This document shows positions 41,876-53,360 of a stretch of 64,000 nucleotides of DNA, piece by piece (position 1 is the stretch's first letter; each line of letters opens with the position of its first letter). The notes below the pieces were generated by a model. The model was not told where the DNA came from, did not search any database, and saw only the letters and a program-made list of their open reading frames with translations. This DNA is from Paralichthys olivaceus (taxonomy: Eukaryota > Chordata > Actinopteri > Pleuronectiformes > Paralichthyidae), in assembly GCF_024713975.1 (NCBI RefSeq), contig NC_091113.1, forward strand, positions 11,420,501-11,484,500, in the 5' to 3' direction. The position numbers were made by a program, and so were the translations under genes.

Positions 41876-43147
41876 TTTAGTTGGGTTTATTTATTCAAAA
41901 CAATTAAGAGTTTTTCACCACCCTGAATGAAACCCTCTGTCACAGAGACAGTAACTAGCTACAGCTGAAACATTATCACAGCCGAGGCCTAATTTTAGAC
42001 GAATGGTGAAGGCCAGTGAATCAATCCAGTGTGAAACAGACCAAAGCATAAAAGAAAGTGCATTTGCTCGAGGTTTCAACATTTCAAGACACAACACTGT
42101 TGCTGAGCAAAACAGCCTGACAGATCCCAGATCATCTGATCGGCCTCAATGATATCAGCTTGTACAGAGAGTGCTCTGAGGAAAAGGCCTGTGCTGTAAC
42201 CAACAATAAGTGCATTTAAGATGAGAAACTGTAAATGAGTAAATGTAATTATGCCAACAGAGTCTTGTGGAGAAAACCCGTCTCTGCAAGTTCATCATGC
42301 ATGTGCATTAGTATAATAGGATTTGGATAATTTCTAATCTGACAAGGTCTAAAGGAGATTACTAGACATGTTATCAAAGATGAGGCTGGCCCAGGCTGTC
42401 ACTAAACACACTTGTGGAGGAAACTTGGCAGGGTGGCTTTAATCTGAACCTTATACAGAAGTATATTCAGACCATGTGGTATAAATTACCAGCTCCAGGC
42501 AATAGGACTCACCAGCCTTATACATTAGTTATTTAATCGTCTCAGTTATTTAATGTAAAACATCTACATTATACAGCTAATATGTGAATTGGTTGGTTCC
42601 TGATCTGCAGCTTCCTCCCTGCTGACACTGAGAACAGGGCTGTCAATTCAATCTGATACAACACGGCGATGCACGAATGACCTTGCTGAAAAAGTGACAA
42701 CAGAGAACAGAGGAGGATGAAAGGTGCACAGGAACGAAAGGTGTTCAAACTGAGTGAATGTCATCGCCTTTAGAGACAACGTGAAGCAAATGCCCTGTGT
42801 GAACCATCGTCTAGGTCAGGAAGGCTTCACGAGGAGGCTGACGGCTGCAGCCAAGTAACTCACAGCCACAGAAATACCACCGAGCCCACATTCAAAAACA
42901 CAAGACGACAACAAAAAGGTGATAACAACGAATGTCGTGCACTTCAGCTTGAATGTTTTTGACGTGCGTAACGTGAGAGAGCGCGTCTGGTTTGATGCCT
43001 AGCTTGCTAGCTCCGTGCAAAGGCAAAGCTCTCCTGTAATGACGCCATCTTGAGCTCTATCATAAACAAACGAGCGACGGAGGAAACACATTTAAGCCTG
43101 TTCAGAGGTCACGCGCTCCGCGAACTGGAAGAGACGCGGATACTCAC

Positions 43148-43300
43148 GGGAAAGTGTAAGAATTCCTGCCGAGTCCTTCGCTAGAGACTCGGGATGGACG
43201 ATGTTTTTCAGGAGCGAACCGTTACCAGATCCTCCTCGCTTCGATTTTTTTTCCCCGAGCCCTGGACCGCTGCCCCACCGGATACGGCCAGCAGCCAATC
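43148..43300 (-). other. prkar1a: Noncoding first exon of prkar1a (5' end approximate)
   Basis: On the minus strand TTTCCC|GTGAGTA gives a strong donor with the exon ending at 43148. The GC-rich sequence above it, with a CRE and a CCAAT box just upstream, looks like a housekeeping-type promoter. This exon would splice to the acceptor at 41557, 42 bases before the ATG. Human PRKAR1A has the same arrangement of noncoding first exons. The transcription start is not determined. Confidence 0.6.
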
Positions 43301-43395
43301 AGCGGCCGCCACTGACGTCAATTCTCCTCGTTCTGACATGTGAGCCCGTAACCCCTGGCAACCTTAAAGGGGACCGCGCGGAAATCGTGACGTCA
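43294..43395 (-). promoter_or_regulatory. prkar1a promoter: two palindromic CREs and a CCAAT box
   Basis: TGACGTCA occurs at 43313-43320 and again at 43388-43395, 75 bases apart. A CCAAT box (CCAAT on the plus strand at 43295-43299, ATTGG in prkar1a's sense) lies beside the first. TGACGTCA is the full CREB/ATF consensus. PKA phosphorylates CREB, so the sites could let cAMP raise expression of its own PKA inhibitor. That link is inference. Confidence 0.6.
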
Positions 43396-43539
43396 AGGAA
43401 GTCGTTCAGCAATAAAAAAGAAAAAAATCGATTAATAACCTGATTAAATGTAACCTTGATTATAGGAAACTCTACTCGCTGTTTTTATTTAGAGATTAGT
43501 GGAGATTCCTGAAGTTATTGCATTTAAAACAAGAGGGAA

Positions 43540-43660
43540 CTCTTTAATGGGATAGTTCACCCAAAAACGAAAATTCACTCATTATCTATTAACCAGTGCC
43601 TATGGCGGGGTGGATGAAGTGTTTAAGTCCACACAAATAAGTATGTACTGCATTCAGGAT
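43540..43660 (+). repeat. Dispersed repeat ('GGGATAGTTCACCCAAAAA' family)
   Basis: GGGATAGTTCACCCAAAAAC followed by GAAAATTCACTCATTATCTA and a GGGGTGGATGAAGTGTTTAA phrase is a very common fish genomic repeat. It sits between the prkar1a and wipi1 promoters. Between 43660 and 44070 the DNA is AT-rich with nothing recognised. Confidence 0.6.
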
Positions 43661-44073
43661 GTTACTCACATAAAATAACTGAATTGTTATTAACAAAATC
43701 TAAAATAGTCCATGCACAGATATATAAGTGTTTAATTATTGTATACAATGTTACTGAATCGATATTACAGTGTAAGAAGGATTTGAATAGCTTTCAGAGT
43801 CAGAAAATTTACTTTGACAGGAACAAAATACTTTTTTGCTCTGCAAAGTATCTGCAAGGTAGCTAAAGTTATCAGTCGACTCAAAAGCACAGTATTTTTC
43901 TCTAAAATATAGTGTTCAATATGAAGTAGCATAAAATAGAGTTAAAACATACATTATGAATAACAAATACAAAACACGTTAATAAGTGAAATGAGGTTTT
44001 AACAACAACAAGACGCTTTGTCCCACAGTTGGGAGGGCTGATGTGCCGCGGCAGCTTGCTGCGCGTCTTTCAT

Positions 44074-44264
44074 CCAATGAAATCATCAAAACAATTCCTC
44101 GTGACAAGACTGAAAGTGAAACCGGCCAATAGACAGCTTCTTACCTCCAACTGGGCGGTCCCTATTTGATTGGCGGTTGCGCAATCAAATCGATCCTCGG
44201 CTTTAGGCAGCTCCACCAATAGAAATCCAGGAGAGGATGTGTCGACGTGCAGCCGCCAGCCAAT
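44074..44264 (+). promoter_or_regulatory. Five CCAAT boxes upstream of wipi1
   Basis: CCAAT is at 44074-44078, 44126-44130, 44216-44220 and 44260-44264, with ATTGG (reverse) at 44169-44173. The spacing is 43-52 bases throughout. Such clusters bind NF-Y. The wipi1 start codon is 342 bases downstream of the last box, in a GC-rich region from about 44350. No TATA box is apparent. Confidence 0.55.
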
Positions 44265-44605
44265 CCCCACGCAGCTCGGAGTGACGCATCCTCCCATCAG
44301 CTGTTTTTGTTTTGCAGTGAGAATATTGAAAGTTATTAACACAATAATAACACCGCGCTGACCGGAGGAGGCGGCTCGGTGAGGAGGGGGGTTCTCGGGT
44401 GTTCTGTTCGGGTCAGTCCGCTCGGTGTGTGTGTGTGATGTGTACCACCTGAACCTCAGCCCCGGACATTCCTCTCCCCGGAGAAGAGTGTGAGCGTGGC
44501 GCTTGGAGTCGGGGCACCAGAGGAAGGGGGGGAAGCGGGGATCGACCCGAGCCCAAAGGCCTCCGACCTCGGCCGACGAGACGGGGAGCGAGCTCGGCGG
44601 CTCGG

Positions 44606-47600
44606 ATGGAGTCCCAGGACGCGCCGGAGGGCCCCGCGGCGGACAGAGGCTTCATCTGCGCCTCGTTCAACCAGGACACCACGTAAGCGACCCCGCGGCC
44701 CGGGCCCGGCGTGAACTCAATCTCCCTCCATGCACCTTACTGTTGCATAATTGTTTTCAATCGTATCGACACTCTGCGGGTCATTTTTAAAACAGTGTGG
44801 ATGTGTGTGTGCGTCAAAACCACACAACAAGCTTGTGTATGCTTATAAGAAACTTCAGCCGAAAGTGAAGTAGGCCACTGAGCTAATCTTCTGGGCCTGT
44901 TGCACATTAAACTACAGTTAGTAACCAAATACAGTTCAGGCTATGTAACTCCAACATGATGCATAGTAATGAGAAACGTACAGTTAATAATTAACATGCA
45001 ACAGTAGCAGTAAATGTGTTTCATCAATTTTTACTGGAAACAACTTTCCTGTGTCATTTTTGTCTTCTCCACTAATGTCAGCCAATCATATATGAGCTGT
45101 AGGTGTCCATTATCCATGTTAATGCCTTATTAGAGGGTACAATACAAATTAACAGACACACCGAGATCTGTGTTTTTCTTTTACAGGTACATAAACATCC
45201 ACCCTGGTGCTGCTTGCAAAACTAAGCAGGTGTTCCAACACTCAGCCCGGTCTTCTTATCCCTTTGTCATTCTATCACTCATTGTCTTCAGCCGTGATAA
45301 GATAAGGGGGAAAATCTCTGAGGCACTTCTCAGGTTTTTAATGGAAGATGCATAACGGCTAAGTTGTCTAATAAAGATAAGATAGACTGGAGGGGGGGGA
45401 CCACACCACCTTTGGATACTGAGCACCTCCTCAGGTGAACTCAAGCTCAGGTCGGACCCAGTAACCGTCTCCTGTCAGTTATGGCGATTTGCTACTATTA
45501 CACCCACAACACTTGCGTTATCAGTTTTCTTGTAAAGAAGTCACGTCAGCTCATGTAGCACATGCCGCAAGTATGTGATGATCACACTCATCCAACACCA
45601 TCGGAATAACTCTCTAATGGAAGCTAACAGTCATGAGGCCAGTGTCTTATAACATCCTTTATATAGATTTCACTCCCTGTTGTCTGCAATATTATACTAC
45701 ACTGATTGTATGTGAGTGCATGGACAGTCATCTTTTAGTTGCACACCAAATACATTTATCCGTTTACAGACAATAAAAGTTTCCTGGAATTTCACCTCAA
45801 ATGCAGTATCAATAAGTCAGTCAGTCAATCACAGTATTGTTATTTTTTTACTATAACTGTGGAGGATGTGGTTTATAACATGTTCTGTGTTTGTGTGTTT
45901 ATATTGTAGTTCTCTGTCTGTGGGCATCAAGACGGGCTACCAGCTCTTCTCAGTCACTGCTGTGGACAAACTAGATTGCATCCATCAGGGAGGTAGGAAG
46001 AAATCTGCTCTGTAGACTCTTTTCTCAGGAACATCGAGTGCATGCGTGACAGCTCCCACATCCACGGTACAGAATGTACATGTTTGTGGGTGTCCATGAA
46101 ATCTCCTGTTATGCGTACACACCAGCATCCCCTCCCTCAGAAGACATGTCGTTAACAGCAAGGTGACAGACTTAAAGAAGTACAGTTCACCTTGGTCATA
46201 CATCAGCTCAGACGGGCCACAACATGTTCTGCATACAGGGGTCAATATGGAGGAACACTCAGTTTTCTAATACTCAGAGGCTGCAATAAGAGAAAAAGTT
46301 TGTATTGGTTGGCAAAATGCAGAGTTTATAAAAGCTGTTAAAGTGTCTGCCAATGCATCAGTATCGAACAGAAGTTAATGCAGCATTCTCCTATGTGTTA
46401 TTGGTAATATAAGCTTACATTTAATCATTAAATCAAATTTTAATTGTATAGCCCATATTCGCAAATCCCAAGGGCTTAAAGATACAGTGGATATCCTCTG
46501 TCCGTAACCCTAGAGTGATGAAAAACTACCCCCCAAAAAACCCCAGAGAGTCACAGTGAGGGGTTCCTTCTCCAAGGATGGTCAGAAGTGCAATAGATGT
46601 CAGTAGATTTAAGTTTCCATAGCTTTTCCAAGTCAAAGTACCCAGCTGTATCCAGGCTCTTCCTCTCGTCCCTCTCCCAGTCGAATGTCCGGACGTGTAT
46701 ATAGTGGAGCGGCTGTTTTCCAGCAGTCTGGTGGTGGTGGTCAGCCTCTCCATGCCACGGCGAATGAACGTCTACCACTTCAAGAAGGGTACAGAGATAT
46801 GCAACTACAGTTACTCCAACAACATCCTGTCCGTCAGGCTCAACAGACAGGTGAGAAGTAGGAAATAGACCCGTCCGCAACCTGTAATCTCTCTGGTTCC
46901 TTACTAATCCATGTGTCACTGTCCCCTCAGCGGCTGGTGGTGTGTTTGGAGGAGTCCATCTACATCCACAATATCAAAGACATGAAACTACTCAAGACCC
47001 TGCTCAACACACCCACCAACCCCTCAGGTACACCCAAGACAAGGGGAAGCACAGAGACTTATATACACAAGGGAGGCTGGGGAAATTGGACACAGGTGAA
47101 GCACATGAGCAACTGGTGCAGACAATCACAAGGGTGGGAAATAGGACAAAGACAGGAAGCCAGGGTGGAAAACACACAAGGAGCAGGAACTACAAAATAA
47201 AACAGGAAGCAGAACTCATGGAGAAAACATAAATATAAACACAAACATAAACACAAGGAGACAGGAAAAAGGCCAAATGAATAAGGAATCTATAATTTAA
47301 TCATAAACTCTCCTGACAGTCATTAAGTAGTAATGTCAGTTGTGGAGCAAAATCTGTCTTTAGTGTGCTAACATTAGCCACCAGAAGCTACTGGTCACAC
47401 TGCTCAAACCACATCCACTACAGCTGTAGCAGCAAAACCAGTAAGTGAGCGTGAGTGCAGTTTTTTAGGACTATATACACTTTTCATTTGGAAGATGAAG
47501 ACTGCTGTTGCTTTAAAGCTACTCAGAGGGGTGCAGAGTATTGTAAGATAAATACTCATAATTTAAAAGAAGTCTTAAATTCAATTTTTAACAGTATTTA

Positions 47601-50600
47601 TACATATTAAAAATGTTCCTACAATTAATTTTAGGTGAATCTTGGCAAGCATCCCTCTGTCCGACCCATTATTATTTTGTGGGTATGTTTTGTATTTACA
47701 ATAATTCTTAAGCATGTAAATTTAGATTTAAACATGGAAAAATACAGAAAAATCAAATCATTCAACTATTTATATTATATTGATTTAAGCATTTGTTCAC
47801 TTTAATGTATTATGAATTGGTTTACCTGGTAGAAACCCCTTGACAACTAACAACAAATATGCTGAATAACTGAAGACATTTTATACTGTCATCAGTCTCT
47901 ATTGAACCTTTTGAGAAAGACTTTTTTAGTAATGTCCCCAGATAGATAACAGATGAACCAGCCTTCACAATTGGCCCAAAAGGACTCTGGAAGAAAGCGA
48001 ATAAAGACATGAAACGGCTTAAATCATCCTCTGCACTCCCTCGTAGGTCTCTGCGCTCTTTCCGTCAACCACAGTAACTCCTACCTGGCGTACCCTGGCA
48101 GTGCCACCATCGGGGAGATCACAATCTATGATGCCAACAACCTGGTAAGGCTGCATTGAATTTTCTAACACAACCACTGATGGAAAGAAATACTGCTGTT
48201 GTCATGTGTCATGAAAAAGCACTTGTTTGCTTTTGTTAGAGCACTGTGACACTGATTCAGGCCCACGACAGTCCATTGGCAGCCCTCACCTTCAACCCCT
48301 CTGGCACCAAACTGGCCAGCGCCTCAGAGAAGGTGAGGACTTAACCCCCCCCTTTTTTCATTTTTGCTATCCCCCTGTCTAACCATCAATCCTCTGCAAC
48401 ATAGGGTACTGTTATTAGAGTCTTCGGCATTCCTGAAGGTCAGAGACTGTTTGAATTCCGGCGAGGGATGAAGAGGTCAGTGCTCACATCTTCACAGTTA
48501 AATCCGAAACAAGCAAACTGTGCATAGACAGTGATCAAGATGATACACAGGCCTAATACTCAATACTTAGTGTTTATATGAGTAAGACACTTAACTCCTG
48601 ATGCTCAGTAGCTGGAGAGGCTGTTGTCACTCAACGTTTTAGCACATTATCAGATTTCATCTTTGTGTTTTCAGTAATTGATGCTCTCCATGTTTGTTTC
48701 TTGTGTGTCAGGTACGTCAGTATTAGTTCCTTGTCCTTCAGTGCTGATGCCCAGTTCCTGTGCGCCTCCAGCAACACTGAGACGGTCCACATCTTTAAAC
48801 TGGAGCAGCACAGCCCAAGGTAAATGCTGTCAACTCTTTGACCACGATTAGACCTGATACTAACATCCGTCCTGAGTGAGCTGATCACAAGTGGTAAGCG
48901 CCAAGTAAAGGTCCGCTACAGTTAAAACGGTTATCGGAAGCTTCTCAGTAGTAGCCACTGATATAATATCAACACTGATCACCACATAATGATTGATACT
49001 TTTCTTGAATTGGTCAAATCAGTCTTTATAGCGGTGCACACTCATGAATTCAGTCCCACTCATTCTCAAATTCTGTCTTTCACTCACACTGACACAGTAT
49101 CATGTCTGTAAACTCACACTGGGTACAACATCATTTGCTTTTCACTAACACAAAGGAAGTTTGTGATCATTTGCATATTGAGCGGTGTTACGCAAGAGGA
49201 GACACATTCTGGATTCATTTTAATGCCAGGTGTGAACACACATATTTAATACTTCCCCCTTGTGATCGGATCTCTCGCACAGATGTTTACACCTGGTCTG
49301 AACAGGACCTTTGTTTCTACATGACACATTAAATGCGCATTTTGTTTTCTATGGATCGAAACATGAATTTACTGACTAACCAGCTTCAGAGTGCTAATGA
49401 TGCTGTTGTGGTTTTGCTGGTGCTTTCATCCAGGTCATAATTAACCTTGTTATTTGGATTTTTTTTAAATCTATGATGAAATGTTTTCCCCTTTACATAA
49501 CATTACAAATATTTTGCATGTGCATCTTTCCCAAAACAACTTGCAATGACATGATTCCGTGTATTTAAAGCCTCCTGTGTCCTTTTCTGACCCCTTCATG
49601 GTTCTTCGAAGGACAATTGAATGAACAGCACCATCTGCTGTATCGCTGATGTAAAACAAGGCAACGTGTTTTCAACTAAAAGTGCCTTAATATGTCAAAT
49701 TCATCTGGACAGAAAAAAGCTCCTGTAGTGATTTATTAATCTTAAAATGCTATTTCTTTACATTTTAAATCATGACCCCTCTTTTTTCCTTCCAGTCAGG
49801 ATGAGGAGTCTCCTACATGGTCAGCGTATGTGGGTAAAATGTTCACAGCAGCCAGCACCTATTTGCCCACTCAGGTGTCCGACATGATGCATCAGGACAG
49901 AGCCTTTGCGACTGTACGACTCAACATGTTCGGCCTGAAGAACATCTGCGCCCTGGCCACGTAAGACAAAGAGAGAAGCATTTGTTAACAAGTGTATGAA
50001 TGTGTAGGTTCATTGACATCTCATGTGTGTTTTGTTTGTCAGGATTCAGAAGCTCCCTCGCCTAGTGGTGGCGTCCTCGGACGGATATCTCTACATCTAT
50101 AATGTGGATCCACAGGATGGAGGCGAGTGTGTCCTTGTCCAAAGACACAGGTGTGTGTGCCTTTATGGGCTGCATCATGCATAAATATAAATGTAAAGTT
50201 AAAATTATTTTGTTAGGTGTCCCTCATTACTATAAAGCTGCTTTATATTTTCCTGAAATTTTCCAGTTGTGCTGAATGTGAGCACCCAAATGTCCGAGCC
50301 AGTTGCTAACATTTCAGGGTTAGTAAAGATATCGGCAAAATGTCTGAGTGAGCCCAAGAGAGAATACGACTGGAAAATATGACAGACGTGAAACTGGAAG
50401 AATACAAATAGCTCAGGAGGAAAAATTGTTTCCATACATGTAGAAGATGCCTAACTCATGAAATCTACTGGAATGTATTGTACATTTACAGGAAATGCTC
50501 TACTTATTACTTATTTTTAACACAACAACATTTAAATAGGACAAATCAGGCAAATCCAGTGTGTGTTAATGTGTGACAGTGGGACACTTTCAAGTTTCCA

Positions 50601-51323
50601 CCTCTGCAATCTGAACTTGCCTTATATAATCACTGTGTCGTGCGTTGTGATGTTGTGGAGTCTCAGTCCGCTCTGTCCCCGCAGGCTGTTTGACTCCTGC
50701 GAGGAGCAGGTGGAACAGAGTGAAGAGGAGAAAACAGAGGATGTCCCTCCCCAACCAACCAGCCAATCATACGCTGCCACTGTGGCACTCCCTTCAACCC
50801 CACCCTCTGCCACCACTCTCATGGGTAGGCTACCACCCTAAAACCTTTTCAACATTCAACACTGGCATCCTGAAACACATACATAACAGTCAAAAGTAAA
50901 ATCCTAAACAAGAGAGCAGATTTTTAGAGAAGTTATACTATAAATATTTTCTGAATATTTATGTGTTTTGGATGAATTTTACCTAGGCTTCAAGATATAA
51001 GTTGTATAATTTGATTTGTTTAATTAATAATGTTCACGAGTGCAGCACATAAAAGACACGAAACCTATGATCGATGATTAGAGTCTGATTGGCTTCATTT
51101 TAAGAAGCTCTAAAATTGAGTTTTCTTAGGTTTTGTGAATCCAGACCTGAAACCTGTAATGGTACAAAAACCTCAGCTGCCTCCTTACCTCTCTTCCTCA
51201 GGTTACTCTGAGGAAGGCGGAGCCCAGAAAGGCGAGGTCATCCCGGAGCATGAATTCGCCGAGAGCCCCGTCTGTCTGGATGATGAGAACGAGTTTCCCC
51301 CAGTTGGCAACCAGAGTAACTGA
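44606..51323 (+). CDS. wipi1: WIPI1, PI3P-binding WD-repeat (PROPPIN) autophagy protein, 12 coding exons
   Basis: Exons: 44606-44682, 45910-45992, 46681-46850, 46931-47027, 48047-48144, 48240-48332, 48405-48475, 48712-48819, 49796-49960, 50043-50150, 50685-50824, 51202-51323. The product is 443 aa (human 446). The seven-bladed propeller includes [55 protein letters not shown] and [17 protein letters not shown] at 224-227 (exon 7) is the paired PI3P/PI(3,5)P2-binding motif, followed by the hydrophobic membrane-insertion loop containing [20 protein letters not shown]. The C-terminus ends in [20 protein letters not shown] and a short tail. WIPI1 binds PI3P on the nascent phagophore and endosomes. 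The ATG has a G at +4 and sits in a GC-rich first exon. An alternative acceptor at 51130 would add 24 in-frame residues to the last exon. wipi1 is head to head with prkar1a and tail to tail with arsg. Confidence 0.97.
46430..46610 (-). repeat. Dispersed repeat in wipi1 intron 2
   Basis: TTTTAATTGTATAGCCCATA, then AAAAACTACCCCCCAAAAAA, CCCCAGAGAG and GGTTCCTTCTCCAAGGATGG, and GTGCAATAGATGTC match a common fish repeat ('tttgtatagccc...aaactcccc...ggatccctcttccaggatggacagacgtgcaatagatgtc'). It ends about 70 bases before the exon 3 acceptor at 46680. Confidence 0.55.
47028..47290. repeat. Dispersed A-rich repeat, second copy of the 14214-14720 family
   Basis: GACAAGGGGAAGCACAGAGAC, GGACACAGGTGAAGCACATG, GAGCAACTGGTGCAGACAATC and ACAAAATAAAACAGGAAGC resemble phrases near 14460-14590. 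It begins immediately at the donor of wipi1 exon 4 (47027). The two open frames it creates (46913-47200 and 46942-47232) are not separate genes. Confidence 0.5.
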
Positions 51324-53360
51324 CCAAACCCCCCACCATGAACCCTCCCATCCCTGCGAACAGTCCGACTCAACTTGCTTTGGAGCATGGATGCAGGCTG
51401 GAAAACTTCAAACATATTCCTGACGTGTTGAGACGTTGTGGCACCCCCCCACCCACTCCCGTACATGTACCTCTGCTGGCCTTGGGTCAAAACGTGCCAG
51501 AGTGATGTTTCGGTTTAATCTTCATCCCTCTCACGTTTTGTAAGGAATATTAAAAAAAAAAAAGAGTCAGTACAGATTTAACAGACTGAAACAGATTTAA
51601 AGACTGTCCCACTGTTAGCTCTCATATTCCGCCATAAAAAAACAGTTTTTAAAACTTGTCTTTAAATAAGGACCTGACATCGTGGTGACATTATATTATT
51701 ATGGTAGCAACCAGTATGTGATTGGTCCAGCACAATATAACACCCGGGCCACACTGGATGCATGAGCAGTGCGTGTGCATTGCGGAACATCACGCCTATT
51801 TTCTCCTCATGCTGTGCGCGGTTCACAGTAAAATAGATGGTGAAACGATCTTTCTCCAATGTCATTTGTTTTAACAAGGATTCTATTGTAATTGGGACTG
51901 GAGGATGCACAGCTTCATATCGTAATGTCCTGACATTAAGTTGAATACATAGCTCTACTTTTATTCCAGGAAATACAGTCGTCATACCAGAAATACCTGT
52001 GTGGGGCAGACATGCTCCCTGTGTGACCAACAGACGTGTGTCCCACACTACACATGCACCCAGTGTGGCCCAGGCATTCGTGAGCAGACTGAATATACCA
52101 AGGTATTAGTAGAGTTTTGACCAGCAGCTGTTGTGGAGGAGCAATGCCCCAAATTCTCAAAACCTTTATCTATGAAAGATACTAAAGTCGCTTTAGAAGC
52201 TTCGTACAAGCCAAGTGCTATTGACGATAATCTGCAAAAAGCAGTGTAATCTTTTGTTAGTATTTTCTTTCCATCACATACAAATCTTTAACATCTGAAT
52301 ATCTGTCATCAGGGCATTTTTATCAATCAGGCTGCATGACATTTGGAGCTTTTTGAAGGGCATTAGAGTGAAATAAAGATGCTGTAAGCGTGACACACTA
52401 TTTAAACCCTCATACATGCAGTAAGTATGACTTGCAGATGCTAATTAAGGTAGCGACAGACTTATATCGCGGAGTCACAAACATAACCTGATGATACGTG
52501 TGTAGGAGTCGTCTCTGTGGCCGATCCCAAATGTGAAAATCTTGACGACGAGCTGCCCGTGACGAAAAACGTACACGTCCGTGGATTTCAGTGATATCCT
52601 GAAGACCTTTTTTATTTTATGACGCAATGCTGAATAGTGTGTTAATGTGCAAGTCCAGCTCATTTTTACTTTACATTAAATATTCTTTTGAAAAACGTTT
52701 TGAAGTATTACACATCAATGCATAGACTTACCATGCATAAATATATATTGAGGATTTTGTGTATAATGTGTATATATATACATATATATATATATATAAC
52801 ATTTATATATAGTACTGTTGTAATAAGTAATATGGTAATACAATTTGTTGCCAAAAGGTGGCACTGTTAGGACACCTTTCCGCTGCATTGAGCTGTTCAG
52901 TTCACCACAGAGACTCATTAAAGCTGAGAAATGATCAACCATTGCACTGTCTAATTAATATTTGTTAAAAGTAACATATACTAAGTTGTGATGATATTAA
53001 AATACCCCATTAAATCTCATCAAATACCAAATGCATGTGTTTATAGTCTGCAAAGTCCATTGTTAAACAAACAGCGTGGCTTCCTAATGATTAACATTGC
53101 AATAAATCATCCACTGACTGAAGCACAACTAAGCTGTCATGTTTTGATAGATCAAATTATTGACATTATGGAGTACTACCTGACACCGACCTTTTCTCCA
53201 CCACCTGGCCAATCACAGGCCAGAGTTCTTCTATTTGCTCTCTCTGCTTGTTTACACATTTCCTGCTGCGTCTGCACGTTGAACCTCCAAAACAGCTCAT
53301 TCTACAAACAAACAACTGAGCACATCCTGGAGCTGATATTTGTCACCACGTGTTGTTGTC
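51324..53360 (+). other. wipi1 3' UTR and convergent gap to arsg
   Basis: No further coding exon is seen. AATAAA at 52372-52377 is a plausible wipi1 polyadenylation signal, about 1.05 kb after the stop codon. A TA-rich microsatellite lies at 52769-52800. A 134-codon open frame at 52988-53392 has no similarity I recognise and overlaps the arsg 3' end, so I do not call it. Confidence 0.55.
52372..52377 (+). terminator. Candidate wipi1 polyadenylation signal
   Basis: AATAAA within GTGAAATAAAGATG. Nearby T/G-rich downstream sequence is modest. Confidence 0.4.

Noticed and set aside
46526..46919. Minus-strand open frames of 75 and 122 codons
   Set aside because: They are antisense shadows of wipi1 exon 3 and the adjoining repeat.
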